DNA of 52,183 bases. Source: an uncultured archaeon (GTDB lineage: Archaea; Nanobdellota; Nanobdellia; Woesearchaeales; UBA583). The stretch covers positions 1-52,183 of the forward strand of contig CAKZOW010000046.1 in assembly GCA_937138345.1 (NCBI GenBank). Reading direction: 5' to 3'. The notes below the pieces were generated by a model. The model worked only from the letters and a program-made list of their open reading frames with translations, ran no database searches and had not been told where the DNA came from. Shown one piece after another: positions 28,761-37,823 of the stretch (within the stretch, counting starts at the first letter, position 1; every line of letters begins with the position of its first letter). The translations under genes were made by a program, and so were the position numbers.

Positions 28761-31442
28761 TTATTTTTTTCTTAATTTATTATATGCAATAAGAACTACA
28801 ATACCTACTATTGAAATTATTAAAAGTAAGTTAGTATGTGAGATAGAAGAACTTTCTTCTGAGATTATTTCTTCATCACTTTTATTTTCTGAAGATGATG
28901 AGAGTTGAGTTACTTTATAGACATCTTCTCCAAGTGATTCTTCTTTTTCAAGAAGATACTCTTGTTGTGTATCTGAATGAGTTACATAAATTTCTTCGTT
29001 AGTTAAAGAGGTATTTATTGAGAGATATTTACCATTATATTTACTTAAATCATAATTTGTTGTAAACTCATCTATATTATCGAGTTGAGTTAGATTTAAA
29101 TTAACACTTTCTTTATCTGAAGAGATATCACTTATATTTGTATTTGTTTTTTGATAACCACATTCTACTTTCTCAATATATGGTGAGATACAAGAATTTT
29201 TATCTTCAACTTCTCTTAATTGATAATTATTTGAACATTGAGTCCATTCTCCATAAATAAGATTAGATTTGCAATTTGGATCTGAATTAATATAATTATT
29301 AGCATTTGAAGATTTTTGAGAATCTTGAGATGATGTAGTATATCTTTCATCTATCTCTTCGTCAGTTAAAATTCCTTCGTCAGGTCTTTGAGGATTTGAA
29401 TCCTCCTCATCATCACCATAAATTACTCTGAAATTTTGTGATGTAGTCACAACTTCATCTTCATTAAAGAGTACAAGATATATTGTTTGAAGACCTTCTT
29501 CATTTACATTAATTTCAATAGTTCCCGATGATTGTGTAATTTCTGTAGTACTTATCTCTTCATTATTGAGAAATACTTTTATTTCATCATAAGGATCAGT
29601 TCCATCAATTTCATATTCTAAAAGAAATGTTCTTGAAACTTCATTTCCATCCTGAGGTGATAAGATTTCAATTGTTAAGTCACTTGAATCTATTTCTTCA
29701 ACTAATACACTTACTAAATGAGAAGTCTGTGTGTCATCTTCACCAAAACATGTTAATGTGTAGGTACTCGTAATATAAATTGGCGAGATTTCTTGAGATC
29801 CGCTAATTTCTTTTTCTCCATCCCAATTACCTGAGGCACTACATGATTGAGCGTACTGTGACTCCCAAGAGAGCATAACTGCACCGCCTGGTTGTATTAA
29901 ACTCTGATTTACATCAAATGTAATTACTGGAAAAATTGCTTCATCATCTTCATTAAATTCAAAAGCCCCAACATCTAATTGTGAATAAATGCTTCTTTGT
30001 TTTGATGAGAGATCATAGACATATTCATAGAGTGGAAATAAACTATATCCAAACCCTTTTCCTGGATTAATTCCAGCATTTATTGCAGAGGAACTCCCTT
30101 TTAGAAAGTATTGATAAGAACTTGGATTAGTTAATTCTTCATCAGTAATATAGAGATTATTTTCAATTTGAGTAACATCTGATGCATCTCCGCTTTTATA
30201 TTCAATTAATTTTGACTCATCTAAATTTACAAAAAGATTGTTGATAATCTTTACTTCTGAAATATCTTTGTAGTTATAGAGTTTAATTGCTTTAACCCCT
30301 GAAGTTTTTTTATTATCAACTATTGTATTTCCTGAGATATAGAGTTTTTGAATATCATTGTCTGCAGAATTTGCTTCAGATGAATAATCAATTATACCTG
30401 AATTTGCTGAATTTGGTCCTTGTTCTATAACATTACCAATAATATAGGTTAAACCTCCTTGTGGAATATTTATGTTATATGAGGATACAGCTGATTCATC
30501 AGTTAATCTATTATATAAAATATAATTTTCAATTGCTCTTGATTTTAATAGATGACCATGGTGTTTAACATTATGGGAATAGGAATTTTTCAATATGAAA
30601 ACAAATGCACTAGTCATGTAAATATTATGAGTTAAACCTATAGCACCATTTGTTTTTATTGCACCACTATCTTTAAATTCTGAGCTATCGATGATGAGAT
30701 ACTTTCTTTCATTTCCACTAACTCCAACATTTGAGGATAAAATTCCCATCTCATTATTTTCAAATAATGAATTTTTAATAATTGAAACTCCTGTTGATTC
30801 TAATCTAATTCCAGCTCCATTTCTATCATTTACTTTTGCACCCTTAAAATGAATATTATCAAAAATGATATTTTCTCCTTGAGGTACAAGAATTGCTTTT
30901 CCATTTGATATAGAACATCCTGTAGCATCTAAAATTGGTTTAGAATCTCCTACCCCTCTAATAGTTAAATTATCTTGGTTAAATACTTTTATATCACAAG
31001 TATATGTACCTGAATCAATTTCAATAATATCATTATCATTTGCAGAGGATAATGCAGAAGATAATGTTGTAAATTCTTTATTTTCACCAACTTGTAGAGT
31101 AGAACCTTGTGGAAATGTAGGAATTATTTTAGCTTCAATTATTAGAGATTTTGAAGACGTACCATCACTACATTCAATTTCATAAAATGTATTCTTATCA
31201 ACACTTGCAATTGCATATTCTCCAGATAGAGCAATTTCTCCCGAAATACCTTGTTTACCTGTACAGGAAGTAGCTTGATTTGATTCCCAAACAAGTTTCA
31301 TTGATTCTCCTTGTTCTACTAAAGGAGGTACTAACGCCATTTCAACATCTAAACCATAAACTGCTGAAGATAGAAAAATAACTAATAATAAGTTAATACT
31401 AAATACTATTGCTTTAAGTTGTTTCATCATTACATGCCCCAC
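28761..31442 (-). CDS. Parallel beta-helix surface protein with Ig-like and WxxC/TSP1-like modules, TM anchor
   Basis: Beta-helix core, YGEWTQCSNNYQLREVEDKNSC module, C-term TM plus KLRKK. Confidence 0.85.
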   Translation of the reverse strand: MGHVMMKQLKAIVFSINLLLVIFLSSAVYGLDVEMALVPPLVEQGESMKLVWESNQATSCTGKQGISGEIALSGEYAIASVDKNTFYEIECSDGTSSKSLIIEAKIIPTFPQGSTLQVGENKEFTTLSSALSSANDNDIIEIDSGTYTCDIKVFNQDNLTIRGVGDSKPILDATGCSISNGKAILVPQGENIIFDNIHFKGAKVNDRNGAGIRLESTGVSIIKNSLFENNEMGILSSNVGVSGNERKYLIIDSSEFKDSGAIKTNGAIGLTHNIYMTSAFVFILKNSYSHNVKHHGHLLKSRAIENYILYNRLTDESAVSSYNINIPQGGLTYIIGNVIEQGPNSANSGIIDYSSEANSADNDIQKLYISGNTIVDNKKTSGVKAIKLYNYKDISEVKIINNLFVNLDESKLIEYKSGDASDVTQIENNLYITDEELTNPSSYQYFLKGSSSAINAGINPGKGFGYSLFPLYEYVYDLSSKQRSIYSQLDVGAFEFNEDDEAIFPVITFDVNQSLIQPGGAVMLSWESQYAQSCSASGNWDGEKEISGSQEISPIYITSTYTLTCFGEDDTQTSHLVSVLVEEIDSSDLTIEILSPQDGNEVSRTFLLEYEIDGTDPYDEIKVFLNNEEISTTEITQSSGTIEINVNEEGLQTIYLVLFNEDEVVTTSQNFRVIYGDDEEDSNPQRPDEGILTDEEIDERYTTSSQDSQKSSNANNYINSDPNCKSNLIYGEWTQCSNNYQLREVEDKNSCISPYIEKVECGYQKTNTNISDISSDKESVNLNLTQLDNIDEFTTNYDLSKYNGKYLSINTSLTNEEIYVTHSDTQQEYLLEKEESLGEDVYKVTQLSSSSENKSDEEIISEESSSISHTNLLLIISIVGIVVLIAYNKLRKK

Positions 31443-33840
31443 AAATCCAAGAGTTACCTAAGTTACAACATTCCTCATTTGAACTACATATCTCAGTACC
31501 ACAACATTTTTGCCCTTCTGGGAGTACATATTGTTGAGGAACGCAACTTCCAGAATCAGAACAAATTCCTTGAACACTCTCTAAACACTCCATTCCCTCA
31601 GGTGGTGGAAATATTCTTGAACAAAAATCCCCTACAGTATCTGCATTACATCTTCCATTTTCACACGCAAATGTACAGCCATAGCTACTTCCTCTACAAG
31701 CATTACCATCTTTAGATAAATCAGCACCACACACCCCACCTGAACATGTCATACAACCCCATTGACCACAACTTCTTCCATCTTTAGATGAATCTGAGAC
31801 ACATGCAGCTCCATCTCCTGAAGCACCACAACTCATACATGATGGACACCAATCCCTAGAAGCACCTTCTACAAAACCACATGCTCCGGAATTAGTACAA
31901 GTTTCACATCTAGAACAAAATGCACTATCTTTATATCCAACTGGAGCCATTTCAATTGAACCATTCATACAAACCCTACACTCTTGACCTGGAATTGGTT
32001 CATTATTATCTTCAATGTTTGCAACACATGCAGCATTTCCATCAGAGTTAATTCCGCAAGTATTACATGCTCCACAGTGTTGTGAGTCAATAATGTTTTC
32101 TAAATAAAATTCTTCTGTTGCAACACCTGAACAGGTACCATCTTCACCACAAACATTACAATGTCCTGTTGAATCACAAGTCATAGGTTTTTGTGGATCA
32201 TAGAGTCCATTATCAACAGATGCAGGTTGACATGCTGCCTCAGTTACATTAATTCCATTACATACATGGCATTCTTGAGAACAGTCATCAAAACCAGCTT
32301 CTAGAGGAGTCGTATTTCCTTGCCCATCACAAATCTCACAAGTAACTCCTGTTGTTGTACCGTATGGTTTTGGTTGACAAGTTTTAATTCCAAATTCTTC
32401 ATTAAATACACCACAAGTCTCGCAAATTGAACAATCGGCATTACTTTCACAGACTCCTTCTTCTGGAATTGGTGGTGGTCCCTCTCCTTCAACACATTGA
32501 AAAATACTTTGGTCTTCTAGTTCTACTTCTTCATAAGGAACTGGACATGTTTCTCCAATTGCAATTCTTAAACTAACTTCAGATGCTAAAGGCGTATTAT
32601 CTTGGAAAAGATATGCAGAATCTTCACAACGTACAGTAAATAAAAGAGCTAATTTTTTACTCACTGAGATGAGTTGTGTTTTTTGTGATTGAATACTATT
32701 TTCTCCTTCTTCATCAGTACATTCATAGCTTACACTAGAGTAATATTTTTTACCATCTTCATTTTGTGCATTTCTAATTGCATTAATATTGATAATTTGA
32801 TTACTGTTAAAATCAACTTCAGGTAAAACATATTGCACTCCGCCTTCTCCTGCAACCCTATCAATTGCTCCTTCTAGAGGTACTGGTGATGGACAACCAT
32901 TGTTAATTGCATTAGTATCTGGGAAAGCATAATCAATTACATACTCACCATAATCGTAATCATATTTTTGAGTATTTCTCTCTAAAAAGCTAATGATACC
33001 ACCATTGAGAACTGAAGATTTAGTTTTTGCAAATACTGTTTCTACTTGATTGTCAATTTTGATTTTGTCAATTTCATAAGAACAAGATACACTTTGAGAT
33101 TCAAATTTCTCTTCTAAATCTGAAACTACCATATCTAAGGCAACTTTTACATCTGAAGATTTTAAATTTAATTCTTCTAATACTTGATCTGTAAAAAAAC
33201 CATCTTCTTCACAATCACATTTTGATGTTAAAGCTTGGCATGATTTTGATTCAAAAAGCTCACTTTTTAAAGTATATTCTAAACTTCCTGCATCTTGAGA
33301 ATTCCACTCATAGAAACTAAAAAAAAAATCCCACACTGGCCAATCTTTTTGATACACTTTTGCTAAGTCTTCTTTTAGTACAACATTACTTCCCTCAGAA
33401 TATACATAAAAATCACTTAATTCAATAATTACAGGGCTATTTTTTAATTCTTCAATATCAGAAGTATTTGCATGAATAGTAATTGTTGGATAATCAATTG
33501 TAAAACCTCTCTCCTCTAAAACACTAATAGTTGATTTGATATTTGTATCTAAATAATATTTTAGTGATGGTTTTCCCTCTGTTGAAAAATTTACTGGGAA
33601 TTGTGAATTACAATACCAAACATCACCATTTTCATATGATGAGAATCCTTGTCTTAAAAATTGTTCCATTGCAACAGATATTGCCTTATCAATATTTAAT
33701 TCTACTTCTGATACTACTTGAGAACTCTGTGCAATATCAAAATCAAGTGATACTTGCTCTTGTTGAAAAAATACAAATAATGCAACTAATCCAACAACTA
33801 CTAAAAATATTACGCTTATTGCTTCTGCTTTTTTCTTCAT
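31414..33840 (-). CDS. Large secreted Cys-rich protein with N-terminal TM/pilin-like anchor
   Basis: MKKKAEAISVIFLVVVGLVALFVFFQQ followed by a C-terminal half with dense CxxC repeats. Confidence 0.75.
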   Translation of the reverse strand: MKKKAEAISVIFLVVVGLVALFVFFQQEQVSLDFDIAQSSQVVSEVELNIDKAISVAMEQFLRQGFSSYENGDVWYCNSQFPVNFSTEGKPSLKYYLDTNIKSTISVLEERGFTIDYPTITIHANTSDIEELKNSPVIIELSDFYVYSEGSNVVLKEDLAKVYQKDWPVWDFFFSFYEWNSQDAGSLEYTLKSELFESKSCQALTSKCDCEEDGFFTDQVLEELNLKSSDVKVALDMVVSDLEEKFESQSVSCSYEIDKIKIDNQVETVFAKTKSSVLNGGIISFLERNTQKYDYDYGEYVIDYAFPDTNAINNGCPSPVPLEGAIDRVAGEGGVQYVLPEVDFNSNQIININAIRNAQNEDGKKYYSSVSYECTDEEGENSIQSQKTQLISVSKKLALLFTVRCEDSAYLFQDNTPLASEVSLRIAIGETCPVPYEEVELEDQSIFQCVEGEGPPPIPEEGVCESNADCSICETCGVFNEEFGIKTCQPKPYGTTTGVTCEICDGQGNTTPLEAGFDDCSQECHVCNGINVTEAACQPASVDNGLYDPQKPMTCDSTGHCNVCGEDGTCSGVATEEFYLENIIDSQHCGACNTCGINSDGNAACVANIEDNNEPIPGQECRVCMNGSIEMAPVGYKDSAFCSRCETCTNSGACGFVEGASRDWCPSCMSCGASGDGAACVSDSSKDGRSCGQWGCMTCSGGVCGADLSKDGNACRGSSYGCTFACENGRCNADTVGDFCSRIFPPPEGMECLESVQGICSDSGSCVPQQYVLPEGQKCCGTEICSSNEECCNLGNSWICGACNDETT

Positions 33841-34241
33841 CCTTCACAATTTAGAGAAATACTTCCCTTGTAGATAACCTCCATACTACATTGATACTCA
33901 AGTGAGTTTAATCTTTTTGCTAAATCATTAGAGAATGTAAAGTTATAGGGCTCAAATTCACATTTGCTAATCTGGCATGATATTTTATCATTTCCACTTA
34001 TACATACCCTATCTTCATTTGTGTATAATGTAGTATTATAGTACATTGTAATTGGAATTGTAAAAGAATTACCTGGGCCAGTATTGCATAAAAAATTTGC
34101 TTGTTTTAAAATTTGTTTAACTTGAAAATCTATTTTTTCTTGAGAAAAAGAAGTTGATTGATTATAGATAAGAGGACCTATGATACCTAGAGCAATTAAC
34201 ATTGCTAAAATTCCAAATATCATCCATATTGTCTCCTCCAT
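33837..34241 (-). CDS. Pilin-like small membrane-anchored protein
   Basis: N-terminal TM, Cys-containing ectodomain, operon context. Confidence 0.55.
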   Translation of the reverse strand: MEETIWMIFGILAMLIALGIIGPLIYNQSTSFSQEKIDFQVKQILKQANFLCNTGPGNSFTIPITMYYNTTLYTNEDRVCISGNDKISCQISKCEFEPYNFTFSNDLAKRLNSLEYQCSMEVIYKGSISLNCEG

Positions 34242-34255
34242 TTATCTAAATATAC

Positions 34256-34810
34256 TTAGGCACAAGAAAGTTCATCTTCAATAATATAGTACCAATGATT
34301 TGCTTTATTATCTTCACTAATTGAACATTCTCCTGGTTGAATAAATTCTAATAGTTTATTTGTGGCCTCTAGTTGAGAATAACCCCATTCATCTTCAAAA
34401 TAGTTACATAAAATTTGAGCACAAGTTCTCATATTTAGTTCTCTACATTCATATACTGAAGCACAATAAATTGCATCTTCACACACTCCAACAATACTGT
34501 AGTCGGAGTTATAATCAGTTGTTAGATCATTGTTATTTAAATCAACAGCTCTACTAAATTTGGTTTTACAATAAGTAACAGTGTCGAGTTGAGAATCAAT
34601 ATTTGCACAAGATTGTTTACAAAAATCTTCTACATCTTGTCTTGCTTGTTTTAATTTATTTTCATCTGCAAGATTTTTTAATTCTTCTTGTTTCGAAGTG
34701 ATTTGTCCTCCAAACATTTGAAGCAATACCATTGCAACAGCTAAAACTACAAATAATGCAATGAAAATTTCAATTGGTTTCTCTGATGCTCTTTTTAAAA
34801 TATGTTTCAT
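34256..34810 (-). CDS. Pilin-like small membrane-anchored protein, Cys-rich
   Basis: ASEKPIEIFIALFVVLAVAMVLLQMF N-term TM, operon context. Confidence 0.55.
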   Translation of the reverse strand: MKHILKRASEKPIEIFIALFVVLAVAMVLLQMFGGQITSKQEELKNLADENKLKQARQDVEDFCKQSCANIDSQLDTVTYCKTKFSRAVDLNNNDLTTDYNSDYSIVGVCEDAIYCASVYECRELNMRTCAQILCNYFEDEWGYSQLEATNKLLEFIQPGECSISEDNKANHWYYIIEDELSCA

Positions 34811-34873
34811 AAGGACTCAGAATAATCACAGTTTAAAAAAGTATTGTATATATATAAGTGATAACAGAATAAA

Positions 34874-34893
34874 AAATAACTTTTAAGTTATTT
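34874..34893 (-). terminator. Hairpin plus T-tract overlapping stop codon of 34883 gene
   Basis: AAATAACTT-TT-AAGTTATTT perfect 9-bp stem; followed by TTTATT on the minus strand. Confidence 0.45.
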
Positions 34894-35293
34894 CAACTAA
34901 AGATAGAGGAGCATTATATGAAATTTTAATTGAATTTCCATTTGAAGCAATATCGCAATAATAATCATCTTCATCAAAATCATCATCTCTTCTTAATTCA
35001 TCAAAAATACTCAAGCAAGTAGTTGACACACCCCCTAAAAGTACAAAGCAAATTGAGTCTTCTAAACTTTGTTGTTTATCAATTCTACATTGTTTTGCAA
35101 GAGATACCACATTGTTTGTAGTAATTGAAGATACTTCTAGTATTTTTTCTTCATCGCTTAAATCATTTTTTTCAATGATTGAATCTAACCCTTCTTTTGA
35201 ATTAGCTAAATTATCTTGGGAAAAGTAAACCATTCCACCTCCTACTGTTATTGCAACAAATAAGATTATCATAATTTGTATTGGCATCTCCAT
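34883..35293 (-). CDS. Pilin-like small membrane-anchored protein
   Basis: MEMPIQIMIILFVAITVGGGMVYFSQD N-term TM, operon context. Confidence 0.55.
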   Translation of the reverse strand: MEMPIQIMIILFVAITVGGGMVYFSQDNLANSKEGLDSIIEKNDLSDEEKILEVSSITTNNVVSLAKQCRIDKQQSLEDSICFVLLGGVSTTCLSIFDELRRDDDFDEDDYYCDIASNGNSIKISYNAPLSLVEIT

Positions 35294-35329
35294 TTTTATA
35301 TAGTATATTTATTTTGATAATTTATAATA

Positions 35330-35770
35330 TTATATTATTAAATTTATTTTTGAATCTGAACAAGAAATTTCAATAATAGAAGGAACTGGTATTTCATCAT
35401 TTTCTAGTTCTAAATCTTCTCGATCACCACAGGAAAATTCTGCGCTTTGGAGTTGAGTACAATAATTTATTTGTCTTATTTTACTAAAGATAAATCCTTT
35501 TGAAATTTCTGCATATTTATCATCTTCTAAGTAAACTGTTTTTGAGAGTGGTATTTCTCCTTTTCCGCAAAGTTCCCAAACAGTATATATCTCCTCAATT
35601 AAACCTAAAGAATCTACTCTTTGAAATGATGTTTCTTGAGTGTCTACTCCTATGAGTTCTTTAAATGATGAAGATAATTCTTCCCCATCAATATCAATAA
35701 TAAAATTTAATCCTATTCCAATTATTAATAATGCAACTCCAACATATACAATTATTTCTATTGTTTCCAT
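35330..35770 (-). CDS. Pilin-like small membrane-anchored protein
   Basis: METIEIIVYVGVALLIIGIGLNFIIDID N-term TM, operon context. Confidence 0.55.
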   Translation of the reverse strand: METIEIIVYVGVALLIIGIGLNFIIDIDGEELSSSFKELIGVDTQETSFQRVDSLGLIEEIYTVWELCGKGEIPLSKTVYLEDDKYAEISKGFIFSKIRQINYCTQLQSAEFSCGDREDLELENDEIPVPSIIEISCSDSKINLII

Positions 35771-35863
35771 TTAGCTCAAAAGTGTTTTTACTTCACCAAT
35801 TAAAAATGCAACTATAATTAAGGCTGCAACTACTTCTATTGCAATAATTATAGTTTTATTCAT
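35771..35863 (-). CDS. 30-aa hydrophobic microprotein between the FlaJ-like and pilin-like genes (not in ORF track)
   Basis: Own translation MNKTIIIAIEVVAALIIVAFLIGEVKTLLS*; its TAA is immediately followed by the ATG of the next gene. Confidence 0.6.
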   Translation of the reverse strand: MNKTIIIAIEVVAALIIVAFLIGEVKTLLS

Positions 35864-35957
35864 TTTGAATAAAATGAATATTCAAAAATATTCAATCCTC
35901 CAAAGTAATTTTTGGTTTTATTCATAGTTTCTTAAAAAAATTATCTTTTATAAATTT

Positions 35958-37823
35958 TTAGCCTATCACTCCAGTAAAAATATAGGACCTAAACATGATA
36001 AATCCGACAATTAAAATTGTTGCAAAGATTAAAAACCCCAGCATAATATTTGAATTAAGAGTTTTTACGAATTGATATCTATCATTTCCAATTTTAATAT
36101 TAGTTAAATACAGAGATAAAACAATTACCATTTCAATGAGATAAATTGATACTATTAATTCAATAATTGTTGGAGGGATAATAGCTTGAATATCTACCAA
36201 TTCTAAATTATTTACTTTAGCTCCCATTGATGAAGATATTGTCTCTAGTTGGTCTGTAATAAATGAGAGAGACATTACAATTGCTAAGGACATAATTACT
36301 GCTACAGCACTTAAGAGAGGAGCTAAAAAACTCACAGTAATTGAAATTAATCCTACTGTTTCTGAGAGTAGTGATCGTATATAATCGTCGAGTTTGTAAA
36401 TTGAGAGTGTTTGTTCCCTAACCATTTTTGAAGCATATGCTGCTGATTTTTGAGAAACGTTAGTAAAAGAGACAATATGTTTTAATGATTGAGAAACTTT
36501 ACCTGATGGACAAATTTTTGGAAGTTCTTTTGTAAATATTTGATCAATTGTTTGTTTTGAAGTGTGAAGTCTCATTTTAATTTCTTTAAATATTCTAACA
36601 ATTGAGTGATCTTTAAAACCATGTGTTTCATAATCATTTATCACCTCAGGAACAATACTCTCAACACTTTGATTTAAATTTAAATATGTTGAAAATATTT
36701 GAAGAAGGTAAGGGAAATCTTGTTCTACTTCATTTACATCATTCCACATTTCTTCATATTGTTTAAGATATGCTTTTGTAAATAACCAAATAGCAACTAC
36801 AATACCTAGAGGTGCTGCTCCCATCATCAAAATTGAACTCACAGCGTACTCTCTTGCAGCAGTTTCAGGAGTTGAGAGATCAATACCTGAGATGTGAAAA
36901 AATGTAGGTATTGCCATAATTAATGCAATAACTACAGTTACTAAATAGACATCCCAAGAGATAGGTTTATATTTTGGAGATTCATCTAAGTGAATGGTAT
37001 CTACTTGAATTCTCTCAACACTAAAATCAAGTGCCATTACCAAAAGAACTGAAGGAAATACAATATTGTAGAGAAAGGCAACAAAGGCAGTTGATACTAC
37101 TCCAGGCATAAAAATTGATGCTAAAGGTAAAATCATCAATGAAATAATTGGAAGTAAAACACCAACTGCAACTAACGACTTTGATTTTGATGCAAGTGAT
37201 TCTGCAAATCTCTTTCCAGAATTATGATATGATAAGATAATTGTTTCAACTACTTCTTTTATAATTTGTTTTTTTTCTTCTTCTGGTGAAATTTCTGCTG
37301 TTTGTAATAATTTTAATGATTTAACAAAATCAGGATTTGTTTCATTCCAAAGTAAGATATATTCTGACATTGCTTCTCCTAAAGTGGAGTGTTTTTTATG
37401 TCTAATTTTTGTAATAATATCATTAAATTGTAATTTTAGAGTTCCCCTTAAATCCTGAGCAGTTTGAGTAAATGCATATTCCATTGAAGTATTAATTGAA
37501 ATTAATGTTGCTAGTTTCATCACTGATCTAAGCATTTCTTCTGAGTAATCAATCATTTGTTGAGAGTAATATATTTTTACCGGATAGATATAGAAAAAAA
37601 CTGCAGAGATTATTCCTAAATAAATAAATGAATACTGAAAAAATGCATTAATTGGTCCAAATAAAAAAGCTAAAAATATAAATAAAAATAAAAAAATCAT
37701 TGAAATGCCCAAAATATCTTTTGATCTATAAGTAAATAAAATAAATTCTAATTTCTTATCTACAGAACTAATTGAAGGCATTGGAAAATATTTTCCATAT
37801 TTATAAATATCAAAGAATTTCAT
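35958..37823 (-). CDS. Type II/IV secretion membrane platform protein (FlaJ/TadC-like)
   Basis: Two T2SF-like halves with multi-TM segments; adjacent to and overlapping the ATPase gene. Confidence 0.85.
   Translation of the reverse strand: MKFFDIYKYGKYFPMPSISSVDKKLEFILFTYRSKDILGISMIFLFLFIFLAFLFGPINAFFQYSFIYLGIISAVFFYIYPVKIYYSQQMIDYSEEMLRSVMKLATLISINTSMEYAFTQTAQDLRGTLKLQFNDIITKIRHKKHSTLGEAMSEYILLWNETNPDFVKSLKLLQTAEISPEEEKKQIIKEVVETIILSYHNSGKRFAESLASKSKSLVAVGVLLPIISLMILPLASIFMPGVVSTAFVAFLYNIVFPSVLLVMALDFSVERIQVDTIHLDESPKYKPISWDVYLVTVVIALIMAIPTFFHISGIDLSTPETAAREYAVSSILMMGAAPLGIVVAIWLFTKAYLKQYEEMWNDVNEVEQDFPYLLQIFSTYLNLNQSVESIVPEVINDYETHGFKDHSIVRIFKEIKMRLHTSKQTIDQIFTKELPKICPSGKVSQSLKHIVSFTNVSQKSAAYASKMVREQTLSIYKLDDYIRSLLSETVGLISITVSFLAPLLSAVAVIMSLAIVMSLSFITDQLETISSSMGAKVNNLELVDIQAIIPPTIIELIVSIYLIEMVIVLSLYLTNIKIGNDRYQFVKTLNSNIMLGFLIFATILIVGFIMFRSYIFTGVIG

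Noticed and set aside
28735-28775. Repeated TTTTTCTTAAGTTATTA/TTTTTTCTTAATTTATTA near the end of the 28761 gene
   Set aside because: Short and low-complexity (A/T homopolymers); not distinguishable from chance.
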